DNA from: Zygnema cylindricum
Taxonomy: Eukaryota > Streptophyta > Zygnematophyceae > Zygnematales > Zygnemataceae
Reading direction: 5' to 3'
Length of the DNA stretch: 59,234 bases
NCBI GenBank assembly: GCA_037447655.1
Contig: JBBHKE010003062.1
Location: forward strand, 181,920-241,153
Shown: positions 1 through 11,901 of the stretch, one piece after another
Layout: the number at the start of each line of letters is the position of its first letter
Position numbering within the stretch: position 1 is the first letter of the stretch
Translations under genes and position numbers: made by a program
The notes under the pieces: generated by a model
Seen by the model: the letters and a program-made list of their open reading frames with translations, nothing else
Told to the model about the DNA's origin: nothing
Databases searched by the model: none

Positions 1-470
1 GGTGAGGGGGGGGAGAGATGGGGGAGGGAGGGCGGATAAAGGGAACTGGAGAGGTGGACTCAGGTGAATAGGCGGGAGGGAGGGGGTAGAGAGGGGGGGG
101 AGTGGAGGAGAGGGAGAGAGAGAGAGAGAGGGAGGAGAGGAGAGTAGGAGAGAGAGGAGATGTGGAGAGGGAGACGGAGGGGATGGATGGGAGGGACTGG
201 AGGGACATTTGGAGGGTGAGGAGAGGGAGGGAAAGAAAAAGTGGGGGGTTGAGGAAAGGGAGGAGAGGGAGGAGAGGGAGGAAAGGGAGGTGAGGAAGGG
301 GAGGGGAAGAGGGAAAGGGGGTAATCATGGAAAAATGGAAAAATTAAGAAGAAGGGAATTATGGAGGAGGAAAGGAAGGGAGGGGGAGAGGAGAACGGAA
401 AGAAAGGTGGAGGGATGAGGTAAGGGAGGGAAAGGGAGGTACGGGACGAAATTAAAGGAAAAGAGCATGA
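1..470. repeat. Purine-rich (GGAGA) low-complexity tract
   Basis: The plus strand is almost entirely G and A, with runs of GGGAGG and GAGAGA. Apparent reading frames are Arg/Glu/Gly repeats with no domain content, so I call no gene. Similar purine tracts lie beside probable exons at 21.5-23.3 kb and 58.9-59.2 kb, so this could be intronic sequence of a gene that continues to the left of the window. That is inference. Confidence 0.85.
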
Positions 471-589
471 ATGTTCTTTTCGAATCCTTTTCAGACTTTT
501 TCTTTAAGATTATATATATGTGCATTTTAAATCTACAGTTCTGAAAATCTATATCTGGGTCATACTATATCATATTATATTGATATTGT

Positions 590-905
590 ATTGTGTTTTA
601 TCATATCATATCATGTCATGTCATGTCATGTCATGTCATATCCATCATATCCTATCATATCCTATCATATCCTATCCTATCCTATCATATCCTATCCTAT
701 CATATCATATCATATCCTATCATATCCTATCATATCCTATCATATCATGTCATATCCTATCCTATCATATCGTATCATATCATTCATACCATATCATATC
801 ATATTATATCATATCGTATCATATCATATCATATTGTATCATATCGTGTCATATTACGTTGTATTGTATCATATTTCATTCGATGTTTTGTCGTACTTTA
901 TCACA
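590..905. repeat. CATAT/CCTAT pentanucleotide microsatellite
   Basis: About 300 bp of interspersed TCATA, TCCTA, TCATG and TCGTA pentamers. The purest part is 640-760, and the 3' side is degenerate. Reading frames through it give Ser-Tyr-His-Ile repeats in all three frames, which is what a pentamer produces; they are not genes. Confidence 0.9.
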
Positions 906-1023
906 TTCTATCGTACTATACCTTTCCTTAGCTTACCGTGTTGTACCAAAGTCCTAAAATTGTATTCATCATAAAATAATGTATATAATTTGTATTGTTG
1001 CTGATAAACCTTACAAAATCATG

Positions 1024-1180
1024 CCTCAAAAACCCAAATAAGAAAACCCTTTTAAAACCATTTTAAACCCCTTTCAAAAACCTTTGAAAACCCTTTTAAA
1101 AACCTTTAAAAACCCTTTGAAAACCCTTTTAAAACCCTTGTAAATCCCTTTTAAAACCCTAAAAAGTCCCTTAAAATAAC
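1024..1180. repeat. Degenerate AAAACCCTTT repeat
   Basis: Alternating AAACC and CCTTTT blocks (AAAACCCTTTTAAAACC-like) recur every 10-13 bp. It resembles scrambled plant-type telomere heptamers, but the spacing is not 7 or 8 bp and the strand sense alternates, so I call only simple repeat. 1180-1855 is AT-rich filler with a CAAAAAC run near 1255-1300 and a purine run near 1380-1460; I see no gene there. Confidence 0.7.
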
Positions 1181-1854
1181 CGGTAAAAATGTACTAACAA
1201 TTGGTAGAGGGTCGTTTTTGGGTGTGGTGGGGAATCATGTTTTTCATAAAAAAAAAACGAAACAAAAAAACAAAAACCAAAACAAAAACCAAAAACCCAA
1301 AAGTTTATTGAGGATGGGAGTAACGAAATCGTTCTTGAGTTGGCAAAAAATTGCGGCAAAACTCACCACTGGATGTCAATGGAAAGGTAGAAAGGGAAGA
1401 AAAGAGGAAAAGGGGAGGGAGAGGGCAAGGGGGAAGAGGAAGGGTAAGATCGAAGGCTGAGAAGGAGATCGAGAAAAATATGGTCTCAATCGAAAGTGAT
1501 ATATTTAAAGAAAAAAGAACCCCAGATTCTTGTGAGGGGTTCCTGCTCCTTTTTCTTTTTTCTTCTTCAAGTTTTTTTTTGTTTTTCTGCAAGCTTTGCA
1601 TAAAGAAACTAGTCTCTCCAATTTGGCTTTATACTCCGCATGAATTATTTATTTCGACCAACAGGAGAAAAAAAATAAAACCTGGTTCCTTTTTTTTTCT
1701 CCTCTAAAATTCATTTTTTTCCTAAAATCAATATTTTTTGTCTTTGAGAAATTTTAATACACGGGATTTTTATTGTCCAGAATTCTTTTGTTTTTCGTAT
1801 ATCATAATCTTTTATCCTTACAAAAGATACAAATGCTCATATCAGTTTTGACTT

Positions 1855-2165
1855 CAAAACCCTCTTCTTATTCTTCTTCGTATTTGTCTCTTTCTTCTTC
1901 TTCTCTCTTCTTTCTTTTTTCTTTTTTCTTCGTAATTGTCTCTTTCTTCTTCTTTTTCTTCTTATTCTTCGTCTTGTTCTTATTCACTCCTCTTCTTCTC
2001 GTCTTCTCTTCCACTTCTTTTTCTTCATTTTCTTCTTTTTCTTCTTTTTCTTCTTTTCTTCTTTTTCTTCTTTTTCTTCTTTTTCTTCTTTTTCTTATTT
2101 TTCTTCTTTTTCTTTTTCTTCTTTTCTTCTTTTCTTCTTTTTCTTCTTTTTCTTCCTTTTTTCGT
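1855..2165. repeat. TTC/TTTTTC polypyrimidine microsatellite
   Basis: Nearly pure T and C on the plus strand, built from TTCTTC and TTCTTTTTC units. The Phe/Ser-rich reading frames are composition artefacts. Confidence 0.9.
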
Positions 2166-3120
2166 GATTGCAGAGAAAATCAAAGGAAGATCTTCTTATA
2201 TTTTTTCCCAAACTCACTTGTTTCCAAGTTCACAGTTGAAAATGGCAATTTTTTTTGAATATATTTAAAAAAAAGCCAAACCGCGAAACTGGGTCACAGA
2301 TAAATTTTCTTTTTCGTATTTCTGGTGGTTTTTTTGTCGTTTTTTGGTCGTTTTCTGGTGGTTTTTGGTGGTTTCGTCAATTTTTTGGTGTTTTTCTCCA
2401 TCGAAATAGTGGTTTGAACTATTTTTATAATTTTCAGGTTTGGTTTTTTTTTTTTTTTTGTTTAAAAAGGCAAAACCTACAAAGTACCAAAAATAGTAGT
2501 GTCCCTTTGAAGGCAAAATTCTACTGTGAAGTATTTTTTTGCTGAATGATTTTTTTTTATCTGTATTAGTTTTGTTTTTCGAGGCAAAAGAATAATCTGA
2601 ACTTTGCTTTCTGAGGGCAAAAATGTTAATTTGAGTATTGTGTTTCATAGGATTTTTTTTATTTTTTTTGCCTATACTTATGTGTTTTTAAAAAGCAAAA
2701 TGTGTATATCAAGCATTAAAAGTTTGATAATAAATATTGTGTTTTTTCAGTTAAGAATGTTAATCCCAAGTATATTGTCTTTTCTGAAATCGTAAGTTTT
2801 TATTTTAGATATTTTGTTTGGAAAGGCACTTTATGTTTTTAAACTTAAATGTGTTTTTAGAAGCAAAGTGTTATTTTAATTGTTATGTTTTTGAGAGCAA
2901 AACTTAAGAAAGAGTTGGGCCTTTTCTTTAATTTGAAAAGTTTGCAATTTTGTGGTTTTAGAGGCAAAAAAATCGTTTTTTAGTGTAAAGAAATTATTGA
3001 TGGAAAGAAACAAATAGTGTTGTTAACTCTATTTTGGGTTCTAGGGCATAACGTCAACAAATCATTAAATGTAAAATGTACACATGTAACACTAATACGA
3101 TATACATTCTCATAGTGTAG
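2166..3120. other. AT-rich DNA with recurring GGCAAAA motif
   Basis: No gene is recognisable. From about 2465 to 2970 the heptamer GGCAAAA or a close variant (AGCAAAA, GGGCAAAA) recurs eight or nine times at irregular spacing of 30-75 bp, always followed by T-rich sequence. This is probably a decayed tandem repeat or minisatellite. Confidence 0.4.
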
Positions 3121-3134
3121 TCGCTATATTCCGC

Positions 3135-3215
3135 GTTCACATAGTTGATGTTTAAACGTGTGTTCACATAGTCAACGTTTAAACGTGTGTTCTCGACGTC
3201 TAAATGTGTGAGAAC
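3135..3215. repeat. 27-bp tandem repeat, three copies
   Basis: GTTCACATAG units start at 3135, 3162 and 3189 with a constant 27-bp period. The first two are nearly identical over GTTCACATAG and TTTAAACGTGT; the third is diverged. 3215-4330 has no recognisable gene. Confidence 0.7.
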
Positions 3216-4329
3216 ACCTTCACGAGATTTTTCGTGGTCTTCATTACTAGGAAATCAAATTTTAGGGCGATTTTCCGTGTCGACGCCATTCACCTTCCCT
3301 TGTCGGCGCCATGATGTGACAATTTTCTTGTGCTGTTGTACAAAATAACGTGCGGTTTTTGTAAGGACTGACACATTTTTGTACTTCACACTATCTAACC
3401 TTTTGAATTGAATTAATTGACATTAATAACCTATATTAGCGTAAAGGAGAAAATAGCATTGTTAATTCTATTTTAAGTTCGAGGGTCGTCATTTAGAGGC
3501 GCCTATATATTGTTATTAACACATAGCGATTTATGGTGTACTTGAAAAAAACAGTAGGTGCACAAAATAGTAGAAAACAACAAAACAGGCATATAATTTC
3601 TCATTATTTTCAAGGCATACACCCGATACGACCAAATATCGGGTAACTTAACCAAATATTGAGTAACATCACCGAAAAAAGACCAAACTAGGCGGTATCA
3701 TTCGTGACTTTTTGACTTTTTTACGAATTTTCATTATTTTTCATGATATTGAGCTTTCCGTAAATTTCGTATGCTTTTCTTTGCCCGGTAAAAAAAATGA
3801 AGAAGTAACGTCAAAAGCGTCGACGCGTCACAATTTCGAGCGAAATTTGTTGAGGACTCGTTAGTTTTGGACTACTGAGCGGCGGATATTGACAAAATGA
3901 AATAGTACGATTTCATTTCTTTAGTGATTGCTATGTACGCAAATTGTCGACATTGCATCGGACGGACGAGATGATGCCGCAAACAAATCGAATTGACTTT
4001 TTAAGTTATTTTTGACGAAACTAACCTAGTTGTTACGTCACAGTTTGGTGAAGGTCAATGTGAGTCAACGCATTTAATGGACACTGCATTCGATCCATGC
4101 GAATATTTGTGACCATGCAAATATTCGTTACTTTTGGGCTGTTGCACCATGCGTTTCACGCGAATGAGACCCCCTTGGGCCAAAACATGACCAAAGCATG
4201 ACTAAAAATTGCAAGTGAGAACATGCCTAACGACTCATGGTATACTTAATGACTCATGGTGTTTTTGGAAGACGAAAAAATAAGGAAAGATCTTTTTTCG
4301 ATGGATTTAAACAACTCAGTTTGAAGACC

Positions 4330-5373
4330 TTCATCAGTCCCCACAGTAATAAGTGGATTTATTGTGGTAAAAATCAATAACATATTTCAATCCTATGTAA
4401 AATATGAAATAATCTCCCCTTGTGCATTCAATTGCATGAGAGTCATCACTTGCCCAAGTCAGTTCAATCAAAAGTACAAAAAATGCTTTAAAAAAAGTGC
4501 TAGAAAACAGTTGCATATTCATTTTCTGAAGAGTGCTAAGAACATCTCGCCCATAGAAAATTTTCATCTTATAAATAAAAAAAAAAGTCTCAGTTAAACC
4601 GTAACACATGCAATTTTATTAATAAGATAACTAAAATAACTGCGTCTCACCGACTTTTGTCTCTTTGTTACCATTCATAGGCTATAAAATCTTAATAAAT
4701 CTTTACGGCTATAAATGGTAACAATGAGCCTTTTTTAATTTCCTGCCTTCAATAAAATTGGTGCCATAATTTCGCAATAACCTGTCCTACCACAAATGCG
4801 GTAACCAATTCTCTGCTAAGGTTAAAATTTAAGCAACAAAACATCAACTAATCAATAAGTCCTAACCTTTCTTTTTTACATAACCGTGCACTAACGACTC
4901 ATTTACACTTATTCATATTCCTGGTTACTTCTCAAGTCACATTTAGTCACTTTTTGGTACAAGCTTGCAACTACACTCCAGAAATTCACTACTGGTAATG
5001 AAATGTTTCCTCAGGTACGCCACTCTCTTTATCAATTTACCAGTAGAGATAAAAAGTGTTTCTTTCCCTTCATGTAGACATTCCAAATTCTGTGATGTTC
5101 CTAAAGAGGAAAAAAATCTAACTACCTACTGATACAAAACAAGTGAAAATCTATCCTTTGATTGTGCAGCAAATACTAAGTAATTGTGGAAAGTATTCTA
5201 CACTCATATACACTACACACATTACAAGTTTCAAAAATTTGGTAAAACGTTATTTCACTTGTGTGTGTTGTGTGTGATCCTCTTCCTCATTCTCTTCTTC
5301 AACATCAATGAACGAGTCATCACTTCCCACTTTTTAATCTGCCGAGAAAAATAATACCTCTCCCCTCCCCTCT
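4330..5373. other. 3' flank of the two-exon gene
   Basis: AT-rich, with no second gene seen. On the minus strand an AATAAA hexamer occurs near 4615 (TTATTAATAAAATTG) and could serve as a poly(A) signal about 0.75 kb after the stop. Small open frames here are short and lack features. Confidence 0.3.
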
Positions 5374-6714
5374 TCAGTTCCTCACTCGGTTTGACTTGCT
5401 CCTCCCGGAAAACCAGTCTACTAACCAGAAGACACTTTGTCTGGGACTAGAAGAAGCTCTTCTTTTTTGTGTAACATCTTTTGTCCTTTCTATGACTTTG
5501 TTTGTCTCTTCCTCCAACTTTTGGAGCCTCTGAACTTGCATCTCTGCCTCCAAAATTTCATGTGCCGCATTTTGCATCCTTTCTTGAGCAGCAATAATCC
5601 GCTCCATGGAACAGAAATCTCTCAGTTCATCTGTTAAAAGACAAAAAAGTAATAGAAGATCAGTTTTGGCTAAAAGTTCACAATTTTAAGGCAGAAAAAG
5701 AAACCACTAATTTTTACTTCCTGGTAGAAAATGTAAACATTTAGTTCTGAACAGATTTCCTACCAAGAAAACAGAAGTAGATGCAACTTAAATTATACAT
5801 AACAGGAAAGCAAAATTGCAAAATGCCAAAAAGAAACAACCATCCAGCCAAATTATCAACATTATCATATCATGATATAATACTTGTCGTTATCACCATC
5901 ATGAGATGAAGTGATTGATAAATAATAGATAAATAGTCGTCATTCAAAAGTAGTACAAAAGCGATTGAGCTTCTAACTCACCAAGAAGAACGCACGAGTC
6001 ATTTTGCACCAATCGCGGCTTTTTAACTCCATTTGCTGACGAGGTTTCTTTACAATTTGGCCAAATTATTGGAAAATCCTCGGTTTCTTTCTCTGACAAT
6101 GCCAGCCAATAACGTGAAGGAAGATTCTCCCAGTCTTCATCTTGGTATTGTACCCCATTTGAAGCTTTTTCTGAATACTGGATACTTCTCTCTTCCTTTC
6201 CTCGTAATCCTTTTTTCTCAAAACCTTGGAAACCTCCATCTCGTTTGCCAACATTTTTATTCTTTTGTTCATGTTTCCTGTCGTTTTCTTCTTTGCAAGA
6301 ATCAAAAGAGAAGTTCTCTCTTTCTTCGTCGGAGGTTTCGTATTCTTCTCGACAAGAGTCCTCTATAATTTTTTCCATCCTTAAAGCAGAAGCTTCAAGA
6401 ATGCTTTGATCCAAACGTAAACCCGAATATACTTTATTGCGAATACTGCTTTTAAGGAATTGTCTCCCTCTCTCGTTAGGAATACATTCGCTAGTAACGA
6501 GTGTATCTGATCCGTACAGAATTTTGTCGTTTTCTGGTAAACAGGTTCCAGCAGAACCCTGCGTTTCAGATTTGAGATTTTGATTCAAAAATGTCACATC
6601 AATAGTGACAGCAAGGTCACTATTTTCTTTTTGAGAATCACTGTTAATCGAAAGGGAAGGAGAGAGTGGTACCAGATTTGGTGAGGATTCTATTGAATAG
6701 GAGGAGACAGCCAT
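5374..6714 (-). CDS. Unknown host protein, two exons (6714-5982, 5630-5374)
   Basis: I do not recognise this gene, but its structure is convincing. The ATG at 6714 lies in a strong context (AACCATGGCT on the minus strand). Exon 1 ends at 5982 at a consensus donor (TTG|GTGAGT). A 351-bp intron ends in a T-rich tract and TTTTAACAG. Exon 2 starts at 5630 and the frame is restored exactly (733 + 257 nt), giving about 329 aa and a TGA stop at 5374. The N-terminal half is Ser/Asn-rich and acidic, with a charged Glu/Lys stretch around residues 110-170. A short aromatic segment (SRYWLAL, about residue 200) follows. The exon 2 product is a heptad-like helix rich in Glu, Gln and Leu (MERIIAAQERM to KLEEETNKVIER), probably a coiled coil. 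The tail is basic with an aromatic patch (VFWLVDWF). Coding-like composition and a single clean intron argue for a genuine nuclear gene; the function is unknown. Confidence 0.75.
5631..5981 (-). other. Phase-1 GT-AG intron of the two-exon gene
   Basis: On the minus strand it begins GTGAGTTAG and ends with a pyrimidine-rich stretch and TTTTAACAG. Splicing joins G to AT, making an Asp codon, and keeps the reading frame open through the downstream exon. An unspliced reading would stop about 12 codons into the intron. Confidence 0.75.
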
Positions 6715-8457
6715 GGTTATGACTCAATAATATACTCGCAGGTTCTATTTTTGGTAGAAAAACGCGTGAAGTCTTTGACAAAAAGAAAGCGATTTGGATG
6801 CAGAAAGTTTCACGAAAAACAAATCCTTTTGACAAAGCTTTTGACAAAGAACAATAAGGATCAGAAAGCCTGTCAGAACCCGGAAAGTACAAGAAAAATG
6901 ATGTTTTTGCTCTTTGAATCAAGAATGTAGGAAAAAAATCAAGAAAGTGTACGGTCTTTGAGAAAGCAACCGAAAACCTGGGAAAAGGGGCGAGTGAGCA
7001 GGAGACTTGTATAGAAAAAATGACCTAAAAAATCTGAAACTGTGGGATTGCAATACCTGCAGTACGTATCTGACTGCAGAGGAATGAGCTTCTAGTTTAT
7101 ATGCCTGCAGTATCCGGATTCATTGTACCGTACAGATCTGGAGGTCCTCAGGGAGATCCATAGCGTCCATGTATGCATCAACGTTCCCGATTTCATTTCG
7201 GCAATCGTACAGGAGCCCTTCCGCTGGTTTGGCCGCGGTCGTTGTCGTGCATGCGACGGTCTTCTAGGGAGGAATGTCGTTTCCTGCGACAGTTTCTGCA
7301 GAACTGCAAAAAGCTTCGTTACGGCGACTGTTGCCCGGCGACCAATTTTTTCGTTGCTGTTATTTTTTTTCCCTTCCGTTAACATATCCGTACTGACGTT
7401 TGTACTTTATTTGACCGTTCAGACGTCACATCTGTACTTTTCTTGTGAACAGAAAGGACATTTCATCATCGCTGCCGTTATTTTCTCTTTTCTTTCAATA
7501 TCATGATCCCGTTATGTTTTGACAATCGTTTTCCGAAAACACGGAATCTGCTGCTTTTCCTGGCAGCCCTTACGTGGATGAACCATTTGTCGGATTCAAT
7601 AATGTTGGAGAATTCGTGGCAAGTGTTCCGCCTGCATGGCAACTTCTAATTGGTTAGATTGTGTAAAGTTCCCACTCATATGGTTTCTAATTTACCACGC
7701 TGTCCTGCCAGCGCCGCTATAACCACGTGTCACTGATATCGACTGACGCGATCGGAGTTCAACGAGCATGCATGAAAGCATGCAAGTCATGACAATTTCC
7801 TTTCGGAAAAGACATTTCACCGTACCGTACAAATACAAGTGGGTCGGTGCAATATGCACCATTGGCTGCCACGTGTAGAGACTTTTTCGAAACCTTTACC
7901 GTACAGATGTCATCATTCGTCCTCCAAATGATAGTCACATGCGTCCTCAACCGAGCGTTTTAGAGAGTCTATTACGTCACGACAAAATCAGATCTGCATG
8001 GACGTTAACGTTGACCAAAGGCTTGGGTGAATCTGGCCAAAGTTTCGGCACATAGCCGTCGTTTTGCGCAATATTCGTTTCTGTGGCCCATGGCTTGACA
8101 TGCGTCATACTCTCTACCATTCACAAAATTTCCACGTGACGAATAGTAACAAAATAAAAATAAAAAATTGAGGAAGGAAAAAAATATTTGAAACCTTTCT
8201 TTTGACAGCTGCTTAACCAGTACCAAAATTTTCTAGGGATCATCTATTGAATATGGACCAGTCGACTTCCTTTTCGTTACGTCGAAAATGTTTATCAAAC
8301 AATTTTCTGGTTACCTATTCTGTATCCTGGTTTTTTTTTAGCCCGTCAAAACACGCGAAACTGAGTGGCCCGCTTCGCGGTTGTCGCAATTATTGAGCTT
8401 TCGCAGGTTTATTTTCGGTTATGCCCTGTTCTCACCCTTTGTGAATGTACTGTACAG
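6715..8457. other. 5' flank of the two-exon gene; no gene recognised
   Basis: Holds the presumed promoter and 5' UTR of the minus-strand gene (6715 to about 7100), then 1.3 kb of unannotated sequence of moderate GC. Open frames up to 127 codons at 7092-7506 and 7759-8226 have no recognisable domain and overlap on both strands. I see no TATA box that clearly decides a start site. Confidence 0.4.
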
Positions 8458-8459
8458 TA

Positions 8460-9975
8460 CACCGCGAACCGCTACTAGGGTTAATCACGCTAATTAGGGG
8501 GTGTCCCCATGTAATCGGTACTTTGATAAAGTATTTTGGACTGTAGTGAAGATTCTCCGTACTACTTTGAAGAGCGTCCCAATGTGCGAAAATGAAATCG
8601 GAACTTTGACACGTGACGGTTCTCTAAATTAAGAATGAATGACGCTAAATTTTTTCTTTACTCTAATAATTTCCTTACGCTAATAGCGATTCGCGGTGTA
8701 CAGTACACCGCGAATCGTAATTAGAGTAATGAAAAAATTAGAGTACAAAAACTAAAAAAAAAATTATAGTAATTAACGCTAATTTATGTGATAGAGATGT
8801 TTCAACTATGAAGTTTACTCTAATTTATTTAAGTACTCTAATTTGGCACGCTAATATCCTATACTGTAAATAAGGTATACGTACAAAATTTGGCAAAACG
8901 TACAGTTTATAGTCACTATGACGTTTGCACTACGTGGTTTGTTAAAACGCAGTTACATGATAACGGCCTGTATTAAATCATTATTTGTACTTTTTTCCTT
9001 AATAAAGTACAGTTTTGCACGGTTGGAGGTTGTCCGTACTCCACACTATTTAAAACGAACCTATATTAGAATTAAAAACGCTAATTAAACTTTACCTTAA
9101 TAGAATAATGAAAAAATTAGAATCATTTACTCTATTTCATGTGATAGAGTCGAAATTTCGAGCGACCAAATTAAAGTAATTTACTCTAATTACGATTCGT
9201 GGTGTACACCGTGTATCGCTATTAGGGTTAATAATTTTTCGACACTTCAAACATCTTTTCTCCGTACACACATGTCGGATTGTGGATCTGACGGTTTCGA
9301 TTTAAATATTAAATTTTCAGCTTCCGATTGGCGGTGGCAGATTATAAAATCGTACCAGTGTACACTTAGAAAAGATGTTTTAAACTCGAATTGTTTTTTT
9401 ACGTTAATGTAGGTACTGTACTTTTCAATCAGCGTTAATAACTCTAATTTGGACACTTCTAAATAGTGTAATGTACGAAGTGATCCGGTCCGTACTAAAA
9501 CTGCTCAATATTTCGTACTGTCATACAAAATAAGTGTCAGATAAATGTGTCGACACGTGAAATTGAGGGTGTCGCCAAATAAAATCGCACTCATATTTGA
9601 TTCCTAGTTATAAAGACGAGGAAAATTCACGCGAACTTGTTCTAACGTGTTCAAACGTCATATATGTGAACACAGGTTATACCAGCTACACTATGGGAAA
9701 TAATATTTTAATTGCCCAAATTAGCGTTAGTAAATAAATAAAAGTAATTTCTTTTTGGCGAAGGGCCTCGAACTCAAACTAGTGTTAATAACGCTAATTG
9801 TTTTTGTACAATAATTATTTCTTAACGCTAATAGCGATTCACGGTGTACAGTACACCGTGAATCGCTATTAGTGTTCATGTTTTTTTTACCACTTATTAA
9901 TTCTATTTTTTGTTCGAGGGTTAATATTTGGGGGCGCTGAATCAGCGTTATAAACGCTAATAGCGATTCACGGTG
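8460..9975. mobile_element. Four TA-flanked MITEs laid end to end
   Basis: Four non-coding elements run 8460-8698, 8706-9204, 9207-9846 and 9854-9975. Each begins with a CACCGCGAATCGCTATTAG-like TIR and ends with its complement, flanked by TA. Neighbours are separated only by TACAGTA (8699-8705 and 9847-9853) or share one TA (9205-9206). Interiors are AT-rich with short CTCTAATT/ACGCTAAT motifs repeated inward from each end. No transposase is present. A TA duplication suggests the Tc1/mariner group, but the TIR starts CAC and I do not recognise the family. Confidence 0.75.
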
Positions 9976-10133
9976 TACGTTTGACCTGCGAAAAACAATA
10001 TAATCAACCGCTGGAGTTTTGTCGCGCCTATAAATGTCAACAACCGAAGCGGTCCGCTAACTGAACTGTAACGAACCAAAAAAATCAGTGTTGTGAGCAA
10101 GCACACTATTTTACCAAATTAGGGTGTGGTTAG

Positions 10134-10973
10134 TAGTGTTGGGTATCGAGGACCGTTTGCCGATATTCGATATATATCGAATTTCAGGTACCCGATAATT
10201 GATATATCGCTTCGATATATCGAATTTCAAATCATCGCGATGTATCTCCAATATATCGCATCTATATCGTATCGTAAATATATCGAAGCTAAAAAAAAAA
10301 AAAAGTCCCACAGGTTTTCAAAGTCTCGTGACTTCGGACAAAGTGACCGTAAAATCTTTGCCGGAAAGAAATACGGTTTTTTCCTGAAAGTCAGCAGAGT
10401 GAAGGAGATCTCTGAGGTACATTGACGCGGTACACTTGTGAAGTACACGTACGTTATACGCAGGTACGATTTTCCAGACGAAAAAGGTCGGTTTCCAGAT
10501 ATTCGAAGATTTTTTAGATTTGGTAGTCAGCTTACGTGGAACCACTCATATCAGAACGCGTATGTCAAACATTTTGACAAAAGATACGCGATGTACCCGA
10601 GGCCTCTGTAATACATTTTGTTTTCCGTACTATTACAGAGACCTCCTCGTGTAACCATACCCCAAATAATTAATTATTACAATTTCAGAATTAATACTTG
10701 TTTGTCGGTTACATTTAGCGGCGTCTACATTTAAGTCACGGAACGAAAATCACGGCGTACGTGGCGTATTAGACAATTTGACTTTTTCGCTAAAATAACA
10801 TATTATATAAAAAAATAAAAAATAAAAATATAGAAAATACTATACATCGCGATATATATCGCGATGATTAATATTGGTCTCGGTACGATATATCGAGGAT
10901 CCTGCTCGATCGATATTCGATATATCGAATATCGAGATTATCGCGACATGAATTTACCCGATACCCAACACTG
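10134..10973 (+). mobile_element. TATCGATATATCG-type MITE, copy 1 (complete)
   Basis: It begins TAGTGTTGGGTATCGAGG and ends with the complement CCGATACCCAACACT. Inside the TIRs both arms carry GATATATCGAA repeats that can fold back. A variable A tract of about 14 follows the left arm. The middle (10300-10690) includes CAGCAGAGTGAAGGAGATC and CTCGTGTAACCATACCCC. This second motif is a TIR-like end shared with the TTA-flanked elements, so the family may itself be an old composite. Non-coding. Confidence 0.8.
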
Positions 10974-11277
10974 CGATATAGAGTACATAAGTCTAATAAC
11001 GATTCACGTTGAAGTTTTCTTCTTTGCTTGAGAAAGCGTATCTAACAAAACAAGTAAATTACAGTACATTACAGTACAGTAGTCTGTACTGTACACCATA
11101 TATGTCCAATTCGTACGGATTTGGACTTTTTTACGAAAACTACGTAGTATTCATTTGTTTCGTAGCTGTCGTAAATTTCGAACGTCTCAAATGTACAAAA
11201 CATTGTACGGACATTAAAAAAAAAATTGCTTCATTTACGCGCTCTTATTTTTTATCTTGTCCTCCAATCAGTCTTCA
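10974..11277. other. Unannotated spacer
   Basis: AT-rich sequence containing a diverged TAATAACGATTCACG end near 10995 (a TA-MITE fragment) and GTACAGTA repeats near 11062-11095. No gene seen. Confidence 0.4.
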
Positions 11278-11431
11278 GAAGGAAGCCGCCGTTGGAGACG
11301 CCATAAATTCCGGCACGCGCCGCTAGTTCGTTGCACTCATCCGTTTTGTAGTTTTGCTTCATTTGCGACTCATATTTTTTTTTGTTCGGCGAGCCGCGGA
11401 ATTTATGGCGTCTCCAACGGCGGCTTCCTTC
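11278..11431. repeat. Perfect 35-bp inverted repeat with 84-bp loop
   Basis: The arm at 11278-11312 (GAAGGAAGCCGCCGTTGG...) is exactly complementary to 11397-11431. Each arm is preceded or followed by a GCTTCATTT module. A third, diverged version of the arm with the same flanks lies at 11953-11985, so the unit is a repeat that duplicated in inverted orientation. Confidence 0.85.
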
Positions 11432-11443
11432 AGCCGTTTTGCT

Positions 11444-11901
11444 CATAGTTCAAAAGTAGGCATTTTTTGGTAGGCCTTTTGTAGGCCGCCTTTAGCGTAA
11501 GTTGTGTTACGGGCTTTCCATGTGAACTTCTTAGATCGCTACTTTCATCAGCGACCGTCTGATCGTCCAAATCTGACGATAGTCCTATCGTAAGTTGTGT
11601 TATGGGCTTTTCATGTGATCTTCTTAGATCGTTACTTTCATCAACGACCGCCAGATCGTCCAAATCTGACGGTGTAAATAAAAAGTCGCTCAAAACTCAT
11701 AGAAAAAGATTTTTTTGTCCGGTTTTTTTTTCAAATTTAGACATGACGTTTAATTCTCTATCGATCCATGTGCAACTCAAACCCTGTAAATATTTTAATT
11801 CATTTTGCGGCCAATACAATATGGGTCTTAAGGCCATATTGTATGTTTTGCATACAATAGGCATATTGTATGGGCGTACGGTCACCTACTTTTGAACTAT
11901 G
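11444..11901. mobile_element. hAT-type MITE with perfect 8-bp TSD
   Basis: The 17-bp perfect TIR CATAGTTCAAAAGTAGG at 11444 is mirrored at 11885-11901. The 8 bp immediately outside are identical on both sides (GTTTTGCT at 11436-11443 and 11902-11909). An 8-bp duplication and a TIR starting CA are hallmarks of the hAT superfamily. The 458-bp body carries a 93-bp tandem duplication (11496-11681) and a palindromic CATATTGTATG region near 11812-11875, but no transposase. Confidence 0.85.
11496..11681 (-). repeat. 93-bp tandem duplication inside the hAT MITE
   Basis: Units start at 11496 and 11589 (CGTAAGTTGTGTTA) with about ten substitutions between them. The period is a multiple of three and the minus strand is open through both units, encoding a 31-residue repeat beginning SDLDD. 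I treat the open frame as probably incidental. Confidence 0.7.

Noticed and set aside
590-905. CRISPR array
   Set aside because: Repeats are 5-bp units without spacers, and the genome is eukaryotic.
520-974. Three overlapping open frames of 112-145 codons, His/Ile/Ser/Tyr-rich
   Set aside because: All three frames are open because the sequence is a pentanucleotide microsatellite; the protein content is just the repeat.
1024-1180. Interstitial telomere repeat
   Set aside because: CCCTTTTAAAA spacing is not 7-8 bp and sense alternates; only a weak resemblance.
1773-2268. 161- and 110-codon Phe/Ser-rich open frames resembling membrane proteins
   Set aside because: They follow from the TTC/TTTTTC polypyrimidine tract and have no start context or conserved features.
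11430-11693. Gene for a 31-aa repeat protein
   Set aside because: The frame lies inside a small hAT MITE, is short and is explained by a 93-bp DNA duplication; kept only as a finding.
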